The notes: generated from the sequence alone by a model not told the origin. A DNA stretch of 64,000 bases from Arthrobacter sp. YD4 (GCF_030410515.1 NZ_JAUHHD010000001.1:496001-560000); one strand, 5' to 3'. Positions 1-9,564 are shown, counted from the stretch's first letter. Made by a program: numbers and translations.

Positions 1-21
1 GTCTTCCACCGGTTCGGGCAT
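1..21 (-). CDS. 5' end of a gene leaving the window
   Basis: On the minus strand an ATG lies at 19-21 and opens a frame beginning MPEPVED that runs off the left edge. It is preceded by a strong purine-rich GGGGGAG about 10 nt upstream, which is the only reason to call it. Seven codons are too few to identify a product. It would be transcribed in the same direction as the metallo-hydrolase to its right, 141 bp away. Confidence 0.4.
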
Positions 22-162
22 AAGTTGGTTTCTCCCCCAGGACCCGCAGCGGTGACCGTTGCGGCGCGTGTTGGAACTTCTTTCAAGGACCCAGTCTAGG
101 TGCAGTAGTGCGCACCCTTATCTTCCGTCACTGCAGGACGGCCCAAACCGGCGCCGCGGAGG

Positions 163-978
163 CTAGTGGTGGGCGCGGGTTTCCTGCAGCCGGCGTATGA
201 ACCAGCGCGACTGTTCGGGGCCGTAAGGCAGGATCGGGATGGCCTTGGTGGCGTCGTTGGGAGTCTCCCGGGTGGCCTGGGTAGCCTGCCGCACCGCGGT
301 GCTCATGGTGTTCGCCATAGTCTTCACGAACTGGTCGCTGCAGGGTTCCCCGTGGCCCGGGATCAGGAACTCGTAGCGGTGCCGCAGGGCCGAGATGTGC
401 CGCAGCGCGTCCGCCCATTCCTCGGGGTAGGAGTCCTCGAAGGACGGGTGGGCGCCCTGTTCCACCAGGTCGCCCGCGAAGAGGGTGGTGGACGTGCCCA
501 CCAGCAGGTCGCCGTCGGTGTGGCCGCGGCCCAGGAAGAACAGGGTGGCGCTTTGGCCGCCCAGATCCACCAGAACGGGCTGGTCCTTCACGATCGCGTT
601 CGGCACCACCAGTTCCACGGCGCCGCCCTCGGCGGCCGCCATCTCCGGTTCAGCGGCCGCGACGAGCCGGCGCTGGGCGTCCCCGTTCTCCTCGATCTCG
701 GCCGCGCAGTTCTCGTGCGCCCAGAACTCGGTCACGCCGTCGTCCGCGAACACGGCGTTGCCGAAGAAGTGGTCGTAGTGGGCGTGCGTGTTGACCACCA
801 CCAGCGGCAGGTCCGTCTTTTCACGGACGGCGTCCAGGATTTCACGGCCCTGCCGGGGCCCGCCGCCGGTATCGATCACCATGGCACGTTCGGTGCCCAC
901 AATCAGACCCGTGTTGAGCAGCGATCCTTCGGTGGTCAGAACGTAGTTGTCCTGGCCGACTTCGAGCCATCGTGACAT
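163..978 (-). CDS. MBL-fold metallo-hydrolase
   Basis: This is a 271-residue metallo-beta-lactamase-fold protein. The metal-binding signature THAHYDH is clear, preceded by the usual VIDTGGG strand and followed by GRGHTDGDLLV, LFAGDLVEQGAHP and IPGHGEP, which supply the remaining His and Asp ligands of a binuclear site. The family hydrolyses thioesters, lactones or similar substrates, and the substrate here cannot be read from sequence. The ATG at 976-978 (MSRWLEVG) is chosen because GGAG precedes it and because the frame upstream has no conserved residues. It lies downstream of, and parallel to, the 2-oxoacid dehydrogenase operon with a 73-bp gap, so it may be its last gene or independent. 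Confidence 0.85.
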   Translation of the reverse strand: MSRWLEVGQDNYVLTTEGSLLNTGLIVGTERAMVIDTGGGPRQGREILDAVREKTDLPLVVVNTHAHYDHFFGNAVFADDGVTEFWAHENCAAEIEENGDAQRRLVAAAEPEMAAAEGGAVELVVPNAIVKDQPVLVDLGGQSATLFFLGRGHTDGDLLVGTSTTLFAGDLVEQGAHPSFEDSYPEEWADALRHISALRHRYEFLIPGHGEPCSDQFVKTMANTMSTAVRQATQATRETPNDATKAIPILPYGPEQSRWFIRRLQETRAHH

Positions 979-1051
979 GAAATCTCCGTAGTCCGACGCT
1001 TGGCCGGCGTGGTTGGTGCGATGTTCAGGGCTCGATTCTACCCACCGGCGC

Positions 1052-2692
1052 TTAGAGATCCGCCAGCACGGCTCCCGGGTTTTCGATCGCGTCCGCGACG
1101 TAGCGCAGGAAGCCGCCCGCGGTGCCACCGTCGCAGACCCGGTGGTCGAAGGTGAGCGTGAGCTCGGTGACCTTACGGACGGCGAGCTCCCCATTGACCA
1201 CCCAAGGCTTGTCGATAATCCGGCCCACACCGAGGATCGCCACCTCGGGGTGGTTGATGATCGCCGCGGAGCCGTCGACGCCGAAGACGCCGTAGTTGTT
1301 CAGCGTGAAGGTGCCGCTGCCCAGTTCCGCCGGGGTCGCCTTGCCCTCGCGCACGACGGCGGTGAGCCGGCGGATCTCGGCGTCCAGCCCACGGGCGCTG
1401 AGCTTGTCGGCGTTCCGGATGGACGGGACCATCAGGCCGCGGTCCGTCTGCGCGGCGAACCCAAGGTTGACGCCGTCGAACCCCACGATCTCCTGGCCTG
1501 TCCCGCCGTCGGCATCGCCGGTGGTGACGATCCGGGTGTTCAGCTCCGGGTACTTCCTGAGCCCGGCGGTGACGAACCGGGCGATGAAGGCGAGCAGGCC
1601 AGGGGTGTGGTGCGGGTCGGCCTTCTTGAGGCCGGCGCGCAGCTCGACCAGCGCGGTCGCGTCCACGTCCACCCAGACGGTGGCCTCCGGGATTTCCGAA
1701 CGGCTGCGGCTCATGTTCGCGGCGACGGCCTTGCGCACGCCGCGCACCGGCGTCCGGCCAGTGATGCCGAGCCCGGTTCGGGAGTCGGTCCCGCCGGCGG
1801 AGGTAGTTTCCGGTGTTGAGACCGGTGCGGTCTGCGATGCGGTCACGGCTTGCTCCTCGGCCGGCGCAGGCTTGATGGCCGCCTCGACGTCGCGCCGCAT
1901 GATCATCCCGCTGGTCCCGGAACCTTGGAGTCCCCCCAAATCAACCCCATGGTCCCGGGCCATCCGCCGCACCAGCGGGGAAATCACTGCCCCCAGCTTC
2001 CCGGGCACCCGGGTCCGCATGAGGATCAGCTCATCGGCGGCCTTCTCGGCCTCCGAAACCTGAACAGCCCCGGCTTCGGCCCCGGAGGCCCGCTTCGGAG
2101 CCCGCGTCCGCCGGGCCACCCCATGCCCGCCCGGCGTCCCGTACCCAATGAGCACGTTCCCGGACCCGGCCTTCTCCTCCTCGCGGTAGGCCTCGGCCGC
2201 AGCGGCGGAAGGTGAGGCTGAAGCAGCAGGTGAGTCAGCGACGGCGGAAGGTGCGTCAGAAGCAGGCCCAGCCGACGCAGGCAATGCCGCCCCGGGAGTG
2301 GCATCGGGCCTTCCGGAGCCGGACGGCATGCTGCTTGCAGCAATGCCGTCCGGCGAAGGGGCGGGGGCGGCATTGCCTGTGGCGGCCCCACCAGCGGCCC
2401 CACCGGAAGCAGCGGCCCCGGAAGCAGCAGCACCCGAAGCAGCAGCACCCACGGGAGTCACGGAAATCAGCGGCTTCCCGACGTCGAGCGTCTGGCCGGG
2501 CTCGCCGTGCAGCACGGCGACGGTGCCGGCGTACGGCGAGGGGACCTCGACCATGGACTTGGCGGTCTCCACCTCGGCGATGGGCTGGTCGACGCGGATT
2601 TCGTCACCGACGGCCACGAGCCAGTGGACCAGTTCGGCTTCGGTGAGGCCTTCGCCGAGGTCGGGCAGGAGAAATACTTTCGGTTCGCTCAT
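1052..2692 (-). CDS. 2-oxoacid dehydrogenase E2 (dihydrolipoyl acyltransferase)
   Basis: The protein has 546 residues and the full E2 layout. An N-terminal lipoyl domain carries the lipoylation motif VETAKS with Lys45. A long Ala/Ser/Pro-rich linker follows to about residue 200, then a peripheral-subunit-binding segment ([15 protein letters not shown]), a second short linker, and the acyltransferase domain ending in the active-site motif DHRVCDGG. It moves the acyl group from the E1 thiamine intermediate to CoA. The start at [15 protein letters not shown] is 2 nt after the E1 beta stop. With E1 alpha and beta upstream it forms the catalytic core of a branched-chain 2-oxoacid (or pyruvate) dehydrogenase. 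No E3 gene is present here. Substrate class is inferred from the Lrp neighbour. Confidence 0.9.
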   Translation of the reverse strand: MSEPKVFLLPDLGEGLTEAELVHWLVAVGDEIRVDQPIAEVETAKSMVEVPSPYAGTVAVLHGEPGQTLDVGKPLISVTPVGAAASGAAASGAAASGGAAGGAATGNAAPAPSPDGIAASSMPSGSGRPDATPGAALPASAGPASDAPSAVADSPAASASPSAAAAEAYREEEKAGSGNVLIGYGTPGGHGVARRTRAPKRASGAEAGAVQVSEAEKAADELILMRTRVPGKLGAVISPLVRRMARDHGVDLGGLQGSGTSGMIMRRDVEAAIKPAPAEEQAVTASQTAPVSTPETTSAGGTDSRTGLGITGRTPVRGVRKAVAANMSRSRSEIPEATVWVDVDATALVELRAGLKKADPHHTPGLLAFIARFVTAGLRKYPELNTRIVTTGDADGGTGQEIVGFDGVNLGFAAQTDRGLMVPSIRNADKLSARGLDAEIRRLTAVVREGKATPAELGSGTFTLNNYGVFGVDGSAAIINHPEVAILGVGRIIDKPWVVNGELAVRKVTELTLTFDHRVCDGGTAGGFLRYVADAIENPGAVLADL

Positions 2693-2694
2693 GG

Positions 2695-3807
2695 TCAGTC
2701 TTCCCACTGGAGGTCGTCGACGGCGTCGAGGATGCGGTCCACGCCGGGCAGGTAGTAGTGCTCGAGTTTGGGCGCCGGGTAGGGCACGTCGAAGCCGGTG
2801 ACGCGCCGGATCGGGGCGGCGAGGTGGTGGAAGCAGCGTTCCTGGACCCGGGCCACGATCTCGGAGGCGACGGAGGCGAAGCCGTGGGCCTCGGCGATGA
2901 CGACGGCGCGGCCGGTCTTGCGGACGGAGGCGGCGACGGTTTCGTCGTCGAACGGGACGATCGAGCGGACGTCGATCACCTCGAGGGAGCGGCCCTCCTC
3001 GGCGGCGGCCGCGGCGGCGGCGAGCGCGGTGGGGACCGAGGGGCCGTAGGCAATCAGGGTGGCGTCGGTGCCGGGGCGGGCGACGGCGGCGCGGCCCTCG
3101 GAGGAGGTGCCGCGTGCGGCGTTGGCGTCGTGTTCGGCCCGGAGCGCACCCAGATCCACCTGGTCCTTGGACCAGTAGAGCTTCTTGGGCTCCATGAACA
3201 TGACCGGGTCGTCGGAGTCGATGGCCTCGCGGAGCATCCGGTACCCGTCGGCCACCGTGGCCGGCGTGTAGACCTTGAGACCGGCGGTGTGGGCGTAGTA
3301 GGCCTCGGAGGAGTCGCAGTGGTGCTCGACGCCGCCGATGCCGCCGGCGTAGGGCACCCGGATCACGATGGGCAGCTTCAGGGCACCCTTGGTGCGGTTG
3401 TGCATCTTGGCGACGTGGCTGACGATCTGCTCAAAGGCCGGGTAGGCGAACGCGTCGAACTGCATCTCGATGACGGGACGCATGCCGTTCATCGCCATGC
3501 CAACGGCCATGCCCACGATCCCGGATTCGGCCAGCGGGGTGTCGAAGCAGCGGTTCTGCCCGAAGGTGGCCGTCAGCCCATCGGTGATGCGGAAGACGCC
3601 GCCGAGCATGCCGACGTCCTCGCCGAAGACCAGAACGGAGTCGTCGGCGCGCATGGCGTCGGCCATGGCGGTGTTCAGGGCCTTGGCCAGCGTGAGGGGC
3701 TGGGGCCCGGTCTGCTCCGCTTCAACCGCGGCCTTCGCGGCGGCGCGGGCGGTGGCGGCGCTGACGTTGCCGTTGGCCTCGGAGGAGGTGGTGACGGTGG
3801 GGCTCAT
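2695..3807 (-). CDS. 2-oxoacid dehydrogenase E1 beta subunit
   Basis: A 370-residue E1 beta (transketolase central plus C-terminal domain). Recognisable segments include [16 protein letters not shown] near the N-terminus, [42 protein letters not shown] and the C-terminal [13 protein letters not shown]. It pairs with the alpha subunit to form the thiamine-dependent decarboxylase. An extra Ala-rich stretch of about 35 residues precedes the conserved core. Its ATG overlaps the alpha-subunit stop by four bases (ATGA), so the two are probably translationally coupled in the 1:1 ratio the heterotetramer needs. Confidence 0.92.
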   Translation of the reverse strand: MSPTVTTSSEANGNVSAATARAAAKAAVEAEQTGPQPLTLAKALNTAMADAMRADDSVLVFGEDVGMLGGVFRITDGLTATFGQNRCFDTPLAESGIVGMAVGMAMNGMRPVIEMQFDAFAYPAFEQIVSHVAKMHNRTKGALKLPIVIRVPYAGGIGGVEHHCDSSEAYYAHTAGLKVYTPATVADGYRMLREAIDSDDPVMFMEPKKLYWSKDQVDLGALRAEHDANAARGTSSEGRAAVARPGTDATLIAYGPSVPTALAAAAAAAEEGRSLEVIDVRSIVPFDDETVAASVRKTGRAVVIAEAHGFASVASEIVARVQERCFHHLAAPIRRVTGFDVPYPAPKLEHYYLPGVDRILDAVDDLQWED

Positions 3808-5021
3808 CGTGCGGACTCCTCGGAGGTTGCTGCGGCGTCGCGGGCCAGCTCGTCGGCGAGCTGCGCGGACTGTTCCTTCAGTTGCGGGGTGGGGGTGGAG
3901 AAGACGTAGGAGAAGAGGTCCTGCGGGTTCACCGGGACGTCCTCCCCCAGGCCCTCGCGGAGCTGGGCGGCGACCGCCTCGGCGCGGTCGGCGATCCGGG
4001 CGGCCCCGGCGTCGTCAAGCAGTTCGCGCTCCGTCAGGTAGGTCCGCATCCGGGTGAGCGGGTCCTTGGCCAGCCATTCGGCCACCTCACTGTCCTGGCG
4101 GTAGCGGGTGGCGTCGTCGGCGTTGGTGTGGGCCTGCATGCGGTAGGTGTGGGCCTCCACCAGCAGCGGGCCGGAGCCTTCGCGGGCCAGCTTCACGGCC
4201 CGGCCCAGCACGGCGAGCAGCGCCACCAGGTCGTTGCCGTCCACGCGCTCGCCGGCCATGCCGTAGCCCACGGCCTTGTGCGCGAGCGATGGCGCCACCG
4301 ACTGGTGCGCCAGCGGCACAGAGATGGCGTACTGGTTGTTCTGGACGAAGAAGATCACCGGAAGGTGGAAGACGGCGGCGAAGTTCAGGGCCTCGTGGAA
4401 GTCCCCCTCGCTGGTGGCGCCGTCGCCGCACATGGCGAGGACCACGGTGTCCTCGCCGCGCAGCTTGGCCGCGTGGGCGACGCCGACGGCGTGCAGCAAC
4501 TGGGTGGTCAGCGGCGTGCACTGGATCCCGACCTTGTGCCTGGCCGGATCGTAGCCGCCGTGCCAGTCGCCGCGGAACAGCGTCATGGTCTGGACGGGGT
4601 CCACGCCGCGGGCCATCACGGCCACGGAGTCGCGGTAGGTGGGGAAGATCCAGTCGCCCTCGGCGAGGCAGAGGGCGGCTGCCACCTGGCAGGCTTCCTG
4701 GCCGTGGCTGGAGGGGTAGACGGCCATCCGGCCCTGCCGGACCAGGGCGGAGTTCTGGTCGTTGACCCGGCGTCCGACGACGAGCTCTTCGTAGGCGGCG
4801 AGCAGCTCCGCATCGCCGGGGAGTCCGTATTCGTGGCCGGGCTGCGCGCCCTGCTCGGTGTGCGCGTTCGGCGTCCCGTCCGGGCTCACCATCTGGATCG
4901 GGTGCCGGGCGGGCAGCATGTAATCCTCGACCGTGATCCCGAACTTGCGTACCGCCTCGCTGGCGGCGCTGCCCTGCCGGGTCTCGGATTCCTGTGCAGC
5001 GGAGTCCGCGGAGATCGTCAT
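3804..5021 (-). CDS. 2-oxoacid dehydrogenase E1 alpha subunit
   Basis: A 405-residue thiamine-diphosphate enzyme subunit. The TPP/Mg motif runs GDGATSEGDFHEALN to VQNNQYAIS (about residues 199-234), and YPSSHGQEA and the phosphorylation-loop-like HTNADDATRYR are also present. It decarboxylates a 2-oxoacid and passes the acyl group to E2. The first gene of the operon, it is preceded by AAGGACGG and a 159-bp gap shared with the divergent Lrp-type regulator. A branched-chain substrate is favoured because of that regulator. Pyruvate remains possible, since actinobacterial E1 alpha proteins of this type carry both annotations. Confidence 0.9.
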   Translation of the reverse strand: MTISADSAAQESETRQGSAASEAVRKFGITVEDYMLPARHPIQMVSPDGTPNAHTEQGAQPGHEYGLPGDAELLAAYEELVVGRRVNDQNSALVRQGRMAVYPSSHGQEACQVAAALCLAEGDWIFPTYRDSVAVMARGVDPVQTMTLFRGDWHGGYDPARHKVGIQCTPLTTQLLHAVGVAHAAKLRGEDTVVLAMCGDGATSEGDFHEALNFAAVFHLPVIFFVQNNQYAISVPLAHQSVAPSLAHKAVGYGMAGERVDGNDLVALLAVLGRAVKLAREGSGPLLVEAHTYRMQAHTNADDATRYRQDSEVAEWLAKDPLTRMRTYLTERELLDDAGAARIADRAEAVAAQLREGLGEDVPVNPQDLFSYVFSTPTPQLKEQSAQLADELARDAAATSEESAR

Positions 5022-5128
5022 TGGTCCGTCCTTCTGTAGCCACTATTCGCACCAAGTATGCTTCCAAGGGCGCTTTCGTATCCACACCCGGGCTTAATCG
5101 TGGAGACTTCATCCCAAACGGCTTACTC

Positions 5129-5182
5129 TTGAAGACAAATCGTAAGTGTGAGCTGGGTTACCGGCGGGAGTTGAAGACAAAT
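5129..5182. promoter_or_regulatory. paired 12-bp direct repeats in divergent dehydrogenase/Lrp promoter
   Basis: The 12-mer TTGAAGACAAAT occurs twice, at 5129-5140 and 5171-5182. The copies are exactly 42 bp apart start to start, close to four helical turns, and the second runs into the ATG of the Lrp-type gene. Lrp-family octamers usually bind phased sites and repress their own gene, so these are plausible operators. That role is inferred. Confidence 0.45.
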
Positions 5183-5642
5183 GGCAGGAACCGAATCTGA
5201 GCAGGCGGTGCCGCTGGACGAGGTGGACCGGAGCATCATCGCCGAGTTGACCCGAGACGGGCGCATGTCCGTGACCCAAGTGGCCGAAAACGTGCACATT
5301 TCCCGGGCCCACGCCTACTCGCGCATCTCCCGCCTGACCGGCGAGGGCGTGCTGACCAAGTTCACGGCCCTGGTGGACCCCATCAAGGCCGGACTGAAGT
5401 CCTCCGCCTACGTGACGCTCAAGGTGCGGCAGCACTCCTGGCGGGAGCTCCGCGAGCTGCTGCGGGCCATCCCGGAGGTTCACCACATCGCGTTGGTTGG
5501 CGGGGACTTCGACGTCATCCTGCTGGTGCGGGCCGTGGACAACGTGGATTTGCGCCGGGTGATCTTCGACCAGCTGCAGTCCATGCCGGGGGTGCTGGAC
5601 ACCCAGACGTTCCTGGTCTTCGAGGACCTGGACACACGCTGA
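5181..5642 (+). CDS. Lrp/AsnC family transcriptional regulator
   Basis: A 153-residue regulator with the standard two parts: an N-terminal winged helix (DEVDRSIIAELTRDGRMS, then VAENVHISRAHAYSRISRL as the recognition region) and a C-terminal RAM ligand-binding domain (about residues 65-150, with HHIALVGGDFDVILLV). It is transcribed away from the E1 alpha-E1 beta-E2 operon, an arrangement typical of regulators (often called BkdR) that sense branched-chain amino acids or oxoacids. GGGAG lies about 10 nt before the ATG. It probably controls the divergent operon and itself through the paired TTGAAGACAAAT sites. Confidence 0.88.
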   Translation: MAGTESEQAVPLDEVDRSIIAELTRDGRMSVTQVAENVHISRAHAYSRISRLTGEGVLTKFTALVDPIKAGLKSSAYVTLKVRQHSWRELRELLRAIPEVHHIALVGGDFDVILLVRAVDNVDLRRVIFDQLQSMPGVLDTQTFLVFEDLDTR

Positions 5643-5676
5643 CGCAGGAAGTGGTGGGAATCGCCGGCGGCCCGGG

Positions 5677-6456
5677 TCAGCCCTTGAAAACCGGGCTTCG
5701 TTTCTCCTGGAAGGCCAGGAAGCCCTCGGCGTAGTCCTCGCTCTTGCAGAGCCGGGCCTGCTCGGAATTCTCCTCCGCCATGGACTGCCAGAGACCCAGC
5801 CGCTGATCGCGGATGTGGGCCACCAGCTCCTTGCTGGCGGTGAAGGCGCCGGTGGGCCCGGCGGCGACCTTGGCAACGATGCCGCGGGTGGTTTCCAGCA
5901 GCTCCTCCGCCGGGAGCGCCCGGCTGAAGAGCCCCTGCGCCACCGCCTCGGTCCCGGAGATCAGCTCGGCGGTGTAGATCAGGTCCAGGGTGCGGTGCAT
6001 CCCCAGCCGTTCGGTGAAGTACCAGTGCCCGCCGGAGTCCAGCGTGGCGCCAAGCTTGGCAAACGGCGAGCCGAACTTCGCATTCTCCGCCACGTACACC
6101 ACGTCCGAGGCGAGCAGCAGTCCCAGTCCCACCCCCAGGCAGGCGCCCTGCGCTGCGGCGAAGGTGGGCGCCGGGAAGGCGCTCATCTTCTCCATCAGCG
6201 GCTGCACCAGGCCGCCGAGATAGGCCTCGGCGTCGTCGTTCGCGGGAGTAACGCCGGCGATGTCCCGGCCCGCGCAGAATGCCCGGCCCTCGCCGCGAAG
6301 CAGCAGCGCCCGCACCTCGCCGCGCGCGGCGGCGGCCGCGGCGTCGTCGTAGGCCCGGTCCAGGTCCCGCAGTGCCTGCTCGTCGAGTGAGTTCAGCTTC
6401 TGCGGGGCGTCCAGGACGACCTCGGCGACGCCGTCGGCGATGGTCAGGGAAATCAT
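5677..6456 (-). CDS. paaG: enoyl-CoA hydratase/isomerase, probable PaaG
   Basis: A 259-residue crotonase-fold protein. The acyl-CoA oxyanion-hole segments are FCAGRDIAG and AAQGACLGVGLGLLLASD, followed by LGATLDSGGHWYF where the catalytic acid normally lies. The C-terminal EGFLAFQEKRSPVF is typical of the family. It follows paaE on the same strand (44-bp gap), which favours the PaaG role: isomerising ring-1,2-epoxyphenylacetyl-CoA to the oxepin. The start at 6456 (MISLTIADG) is chosen because AGGAG sits just before it, and an in-frame ATG 15 nt earlier lacks such a site. Family assignment is firm. The exact reaction is inferred from position. Confidence 0.75.
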   Translation of the reverse strand: MISLTIADGVAEVVLDAPQKLNSLDEQALRDLDRAYDDAAAAAARGEVRALLLRGEGRAFCAGRDIAGVTPANDDAEAYLGGLVQPLMEKMSAFPAPTFAAAQGACLGVGLGLLLASDVVYVAENAKFGSPFAKLGATLDSGGHWYFTERLGMHRTLDLIYTAELISGTEAVAQGLFSRALPAEELLETTRGIVAKVAAGPTGAFTASKELVAHIRDQRLGLWQSMAEENSEQARLCKSEDYAEGFLAFQEKRSPVFKG

Positions 6457-6500
6457 GCGGCTCCTAGGCATGGAAGGGCAGACGGGGAAATGTGGCGGGT

Positions 6501-7733
6501 TTAGACGTCGAAGTCGACGGTGACACTGGGGGTGGTGGGGTGCGACTGGCAGGTCAGCACGTACCCCTTATCCAGTTCGTCCTGTTCCAGCGCGTAGTTC
6601 TCGTCCATCGTGACGGACCCCGTGACCACTTTGGCCCGGCAGGTGCCGCAGACGCCGCCGGCGCAGGCGAAGGGGACATCCGGTCGGACCCGGAGCGCGG
6701 CGTTGAGGATGGACTCCCGGGCGTGGGTGGGGCTGGCCACCTCGCCCTGCAGCCCGTCGAGGGTGAAGGTGATCTTGTAGGTTTCCTGGGATTCGTCGGC
6801 CACCACCGGCCGGCCAATGTTGCCCTCAGGACGGTCCGGCTTGCCGGAGGTGAACAGCTCGAAGCGGATGTGCTCGGGCTTGACCCCGCGGGCGGCGAGG
6901 GTGTCGCGGCACAGCTGTACCAGTTCGAACGGGCCGCAGAGGAACCATTCGTCCACGTCGTCGGCGTGGATGGCGGTGCCCAGCAGCGCCTCGAGCTTCT
7001 CGGCATCAATCCGGCCACTGAGCAGCGGGGCGATCCGCTGCTCGCGGGAGAGCACGTGGTGCAGGGCCAGCCGGGACGGGTACTTGTCCTTGAGGTCCGC
7101 GAGTTCCTCCAGGAACATCACGTCCATGGCCGCCTTGTTGGCGTAGATCAGGTCGAACCGGGTGTCCGGGTGCGCGGCCAGCAGGGTCCGGGCGATAGCG
7201 ATCACGGGGGTGATGCCGGAGCCGGCGGCGATCGCCACGAAGTTCCCGGCCTCGCCGGCGAGCTCGGTTTCCAGCTCCTGCGGACGGTTCATGGACGTCA
7301 TGAGGTTTTGTTCTTGGCCGTCCCGGCCGTGCTTTGAGACGAACGCGCCCATCGGGCTCATCACGTCCAGCACGTCCCCGGCCTTGAGCTCGGCATTGGC
7401 CCAGGTGGAGAACAGGCCGCCCAAGTCCTTCTTGATGGCCACGCGGATCTCGCTGCTGCCGTCCGCGAAGCTGCGCGGCTCCGCGCAGATCGAGTAGCTG
7501 CGGCGGATCTCGAGCGGTTCCCCGGCGGCGTCCGGAAGTGTGGTGCGCAGGGCAACGTACTGTCCGGGCAGGTAGTCGAACTGGCCGGCGAGTTCGGCCG
7601 GGACGGCGAAGGTGACCTCGATCGCGTCGTCGGTGAGCCTGCGGACCTGGTCCACGGTCAGCGGGTGGAAGGACGCACGACGGCGGCCGGTGGCTGCCGC
7701 CGTCTCGGCGGCGGTCTGGCGGACAACGGTCAT
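6501..7733 (-). CDS. paaE: phenylacetyl-CoA epoxidase subunit PaaE (reductase)
   Basis: A 410-residue iron-sulfur flavoprotein. Residues about 20-130 form the FAD-binding domain (YLPGQYVAL, RRSYSIC). A central NAD(P)H domain carries GSGITPVIAIARTLL, and the C-terminus is a plant-type 2Fe-2S ferredoxin domain with cysteines in CAGGVCGTCRAK and a last one in VLTCQSHP. It passes electrons from NADPH to the di-iron oxygenase PaaAC. It is about 50 residues longer than the E. coli protein because of an N-terminal extension and a loop near SKHGRDGQEQ. It sits 15 bp after paaD in the paaABCDE order. Confidence 0.93.
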   Translation of the reverse strand: MTVVRQTAAETAAATGRRRASFHPLTVDQVRRLTDDAIEVTFAVPAELAGQFDYLPGQYVALRTTLPDAAGEPLEIRRSYSICAEPRSFADGSSEIRVAIKKDLGGLFSTWANAELKAGDVLDVMSPMGAFVSKHGRDGQEQNLMTSMNRPQELETELAGEAGNFVAIAAGSGITPVIAIARTLLAAHPDTRFDLIYANKAAMDVMFLEELADLKDKYPSRLALHHVLSREQRIAPLLSGRIDAEKLEALLGTAIHADDVDEWFLCGPFELVQLCRDTLAARGVKPEHIRFELFTSGKPDRPEGNIGRPVVADESQETYKITFTLDGLQGEVASPTHARESILNAALRVRPDVPFACAGGVCGTCRAKVVTGSVTMDENYALEQDELDKGYVLTCQSHPTTPSVTVDFDV

Positions 7734-7748
7734 GGTTGCACCTGTTCC

Positions 7749-8321
7749 TTACAAGACTTTGAAGTAATCGAACGGTTCCTTACAGTCCAGGCAGACGTAG
7801 AGCGCCTTGCAGGAGGTGGAACCGAAGCGGGTGAGTTCCTTGGTGTGCAGCGAGGAACACTGCGGGCATTTCACGGCCAGGCTCAGCCGGACCGGGCCGG
7901 AGTGGCCGCCGGCGCGGGAATGGCCGGAGGGCGGGGCGATGCCATACTGCTCCAGCTTGGCCTTGCCCTCCTCGCTCATCCAGTCGGTGGTCCAGGCCGG
8001 GGACAGCACCAGGTCCACGTCGACGCGCGGGTAGCCGGCGGCGTGGAAGGCCGCGGTGAGGTCGTCACGGATGGTGTCCATGGCCGGGCAACCCGAGTAG
8101 GTGGGCGTGATGGTGACCCGTACCGCCGGGACCATGCCGCCGTCGCCCGCGTCCGGTTCCTTCGCCACTTCGACATCCCGGAGGATGCCGAGATCGGCGA
8201 TGGTCAGGACGGGGATTTCGGGATCGCAGACGGTCGCGGCAAGGTCCCAGGCCTTCTGCTCCGCGGACTTCGGGCTGGGGGCAGCGTCCGCCGTCGGGTG
8301 GCTGAGGTACATCTCGGCCAT
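7749..8321 (-). CDS. paaD: phenylacetyl-CoA epoxidase subunit PaaD
   Basis: A 190-residue PaaD protein. The N-terminal half is a DUF59/MIP18-type domain (VCDPEIPVLTIADLGIL, ITPTYSGCPAM). The C-terminal half has four cysteines in two pairs, CPQC and CLDC, consistent with a zinc or iron-sulfur site. PaaD is needed for epoxidase activity and is thought to help mature the metal centre. It begins 2 bp after paaC ends. A second ATG three codons in (MYLSHP) is an alternative start. Confidence 0.92.
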   Translation of the reverse strand: MAEMYLSHPTADAAPSPKSAEQKAWDLAATVCDPEIPVLTIADLGILRDVEVAKEPDAGDGGMVPAVRVTITPTYSGCPAMDTIRDDLTAAFHAAGYPRVDVDLVLSPAWTTDWMSEEGKAKLEQYGIAPPSGHSRAGGHSGPVRLSLAVKCPQCSSLHTKELTRFGSTSCKALYVCLDCKEPFDYFKVL

Positions 8322-8323
8322 GG

Positions 8324-9262
8324 TTACCAGCTCGCTCCGGGATGCTCGCGGGCCAGGACCTGCATCTCGGCGAGCAGGTAGCCCAGATGTTCGGAGTGCA
8401 GGCCGCGGCGGCCGCCACCGGGGGCGGGCTGGACCTTCGGGACCTCGAGCTCGGCCTCGGCCAGTACCTCTCCGGTCAGCCGGTCGAAGTCGGCGCGCAG
8501 GCTGGAGGGCTGGACGGCGACGCCGGCGTCGCTGAGCCGGCCGGTGAGTTCGTCGTCGCGGAACAGTTCGTCAACGTAGGGCCAGACCACGGCCAGGCCA
8601 TGGATCATCCGGGCCCGGGATTCCTCCGTGCCGAGGGCCAGGCGCAGCACCCACTGGGCGCTGTGGTCCCGGTGGTAGTCGACTTCCTTGACCGCCTTCG
8701 CGGCGATGCCGGCGATCATGGCGTCGCTGGACTGGGCGAGCCGGCGGTAGAGCTCGAACTGGTAGTAGCTGACGGCGAACTGCCGGGCGATGGTGACGGC
8801 GAAGTCGCCGTTGGGCTGTTCGAAGAGCTGCACGGAGCGGAACTCGTGCTCGCGGCGGAAGTAGGCCAGGTCGTCCTCGCTGCGGCCGTCCAGGCCGCCG
8901 GCATAGGTCAGGAAGGAACGGGCGTGGCCCAACTGGTCCAGGGCGATGTTGCCCAGGGCGATGTCCTCTTCCAGCTCGGGAGCGCGGGAGATCCAGTGGC
9001 TCAGGCGCTGGGCGAGGATCAGGGCGTCGTCGCCCAGGCGCAAGGCCAGCTCGGCGGCATCCGCGTCCGGTGTGGCGGTGCCGCGGCTGACGGCGAGGGC
9101 GATGTCCTCGGGGCGGAGCGCGTTGCCGGGGGTGATGCGGGTCGCGCTAGCCATGCCGTCGCCGCCCGCGCCCGCACCCGCGACGCCGACGGAGATTTCT
9201 CCGTGGCCGCCGTCATGGTCCGTCGCCGAGGCGTTGGTGGTGACTGCTTCGGGGGTGCTCAC
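8324..9262 (-). CDS. paaC: phenylacetyl-CoA epoxidase structural subunit PaaC
   Basis: A 312-residue ferritin-like subunit with the PaaC landmarks LSHWISRAPELEEDIALGNIA (start of the fold), FRREHEFRSVQLFEQPNGDFA and KEVDYHRDHSAQW. PaaC is the non-catalytic partner that stabilises PaaA. An N-terminal tail of about 60 Gly/Ala/His-rich residues is unusual. The start codon is GTG at 9260-9262, overlapping the paaB stop by four bases (GTGA). If translation instead began at an internal ATG, much of the tail would be lost. Confidence 0.92.
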   Translation of the reverse strand: MSTPEAVTTNASATDHDGGHGEISVGVAGAGAGGDGMASATRITPGNALRPEDIALAVSRGTATPDADAAELALRLGDDALILAQRLSHWISRAPELEEDIALGNIALDQLGHARSFLTYAGGLDGRSEDDLAYFRREHEFRSVQLFEQPNGDFAVTIARQFAVSYYQFELYRRLAQSSDAMIAGIAAKAVKEVDYHRDHSAQWVLRLALGTEESRARMIHGLAVVWPYVDELFRDDELTGRLSDAGVAVQPSSLRADFDRLTGEVLAEAELEVPKVQPAPGGGRRGLHSEHLGYLLAEMQVLAREHPGASW

Positions 9263-9564
9263 AGGTGCTTCACGCCCTCGCTCTTGGTGTAGTAGGTGGC
9301 GTGCCGGTAGTCCTTGCCCTGGGGGGACTCGAAGAAGGAGCCCTTGGCGTCCGGATCGGAGGAGGCGATGGCCTCGGCCGGGACCACCCAGATGGAGACG
9401 CCCTCATTGCGGCGGGTGTAGAGGTCGCGGGCGTTTCGCAGCGCCATTGCCGCATCCGGGGCGTGCAAGGATCCGGCGTGGACGTGGGACAGTCCGCGGC
9501 TGGAGCGGACGAAGACTTCCCAGATCGGCCAGACATTGCCGGCATGGGGTTCGGGGGTTGTCAT
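9259..9564 (-). CDS. paaB: phenylacetyl-CoA epoxidase subunit PaaB
   Basis: A small protein of 101 residues with the PaaB signature [21 protein letters not shown], followed by [20 protein letters not shown]. PaaB bridges PaaAC heterodimers in the epoxidase complex. The ATG at 9562-9564 overlaps the paaA stop by four bases (ATGA), which fixes the start. The frame further upstream lies inside paaA and is not coding. Confidence 0.93.
   Translation of the reverse strand: MTTPEPHAGNVWPIWEVFVRSSRGLSHVHAGSLHAPDAAMALRNARDLYTRRNEGVSIWVVPAEAIASSDPDAKGSFFESPQGKDYRHATYYTKSEGVKHL

Noticed and set aside
163..1230. Longer start for the metallo-hydrolase at 1230
   Set aside because: The extra 84 residues are Ser/Arg-rich noise overlapping the E2 gene end. 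The ATG at 978 has a good GGAG site.
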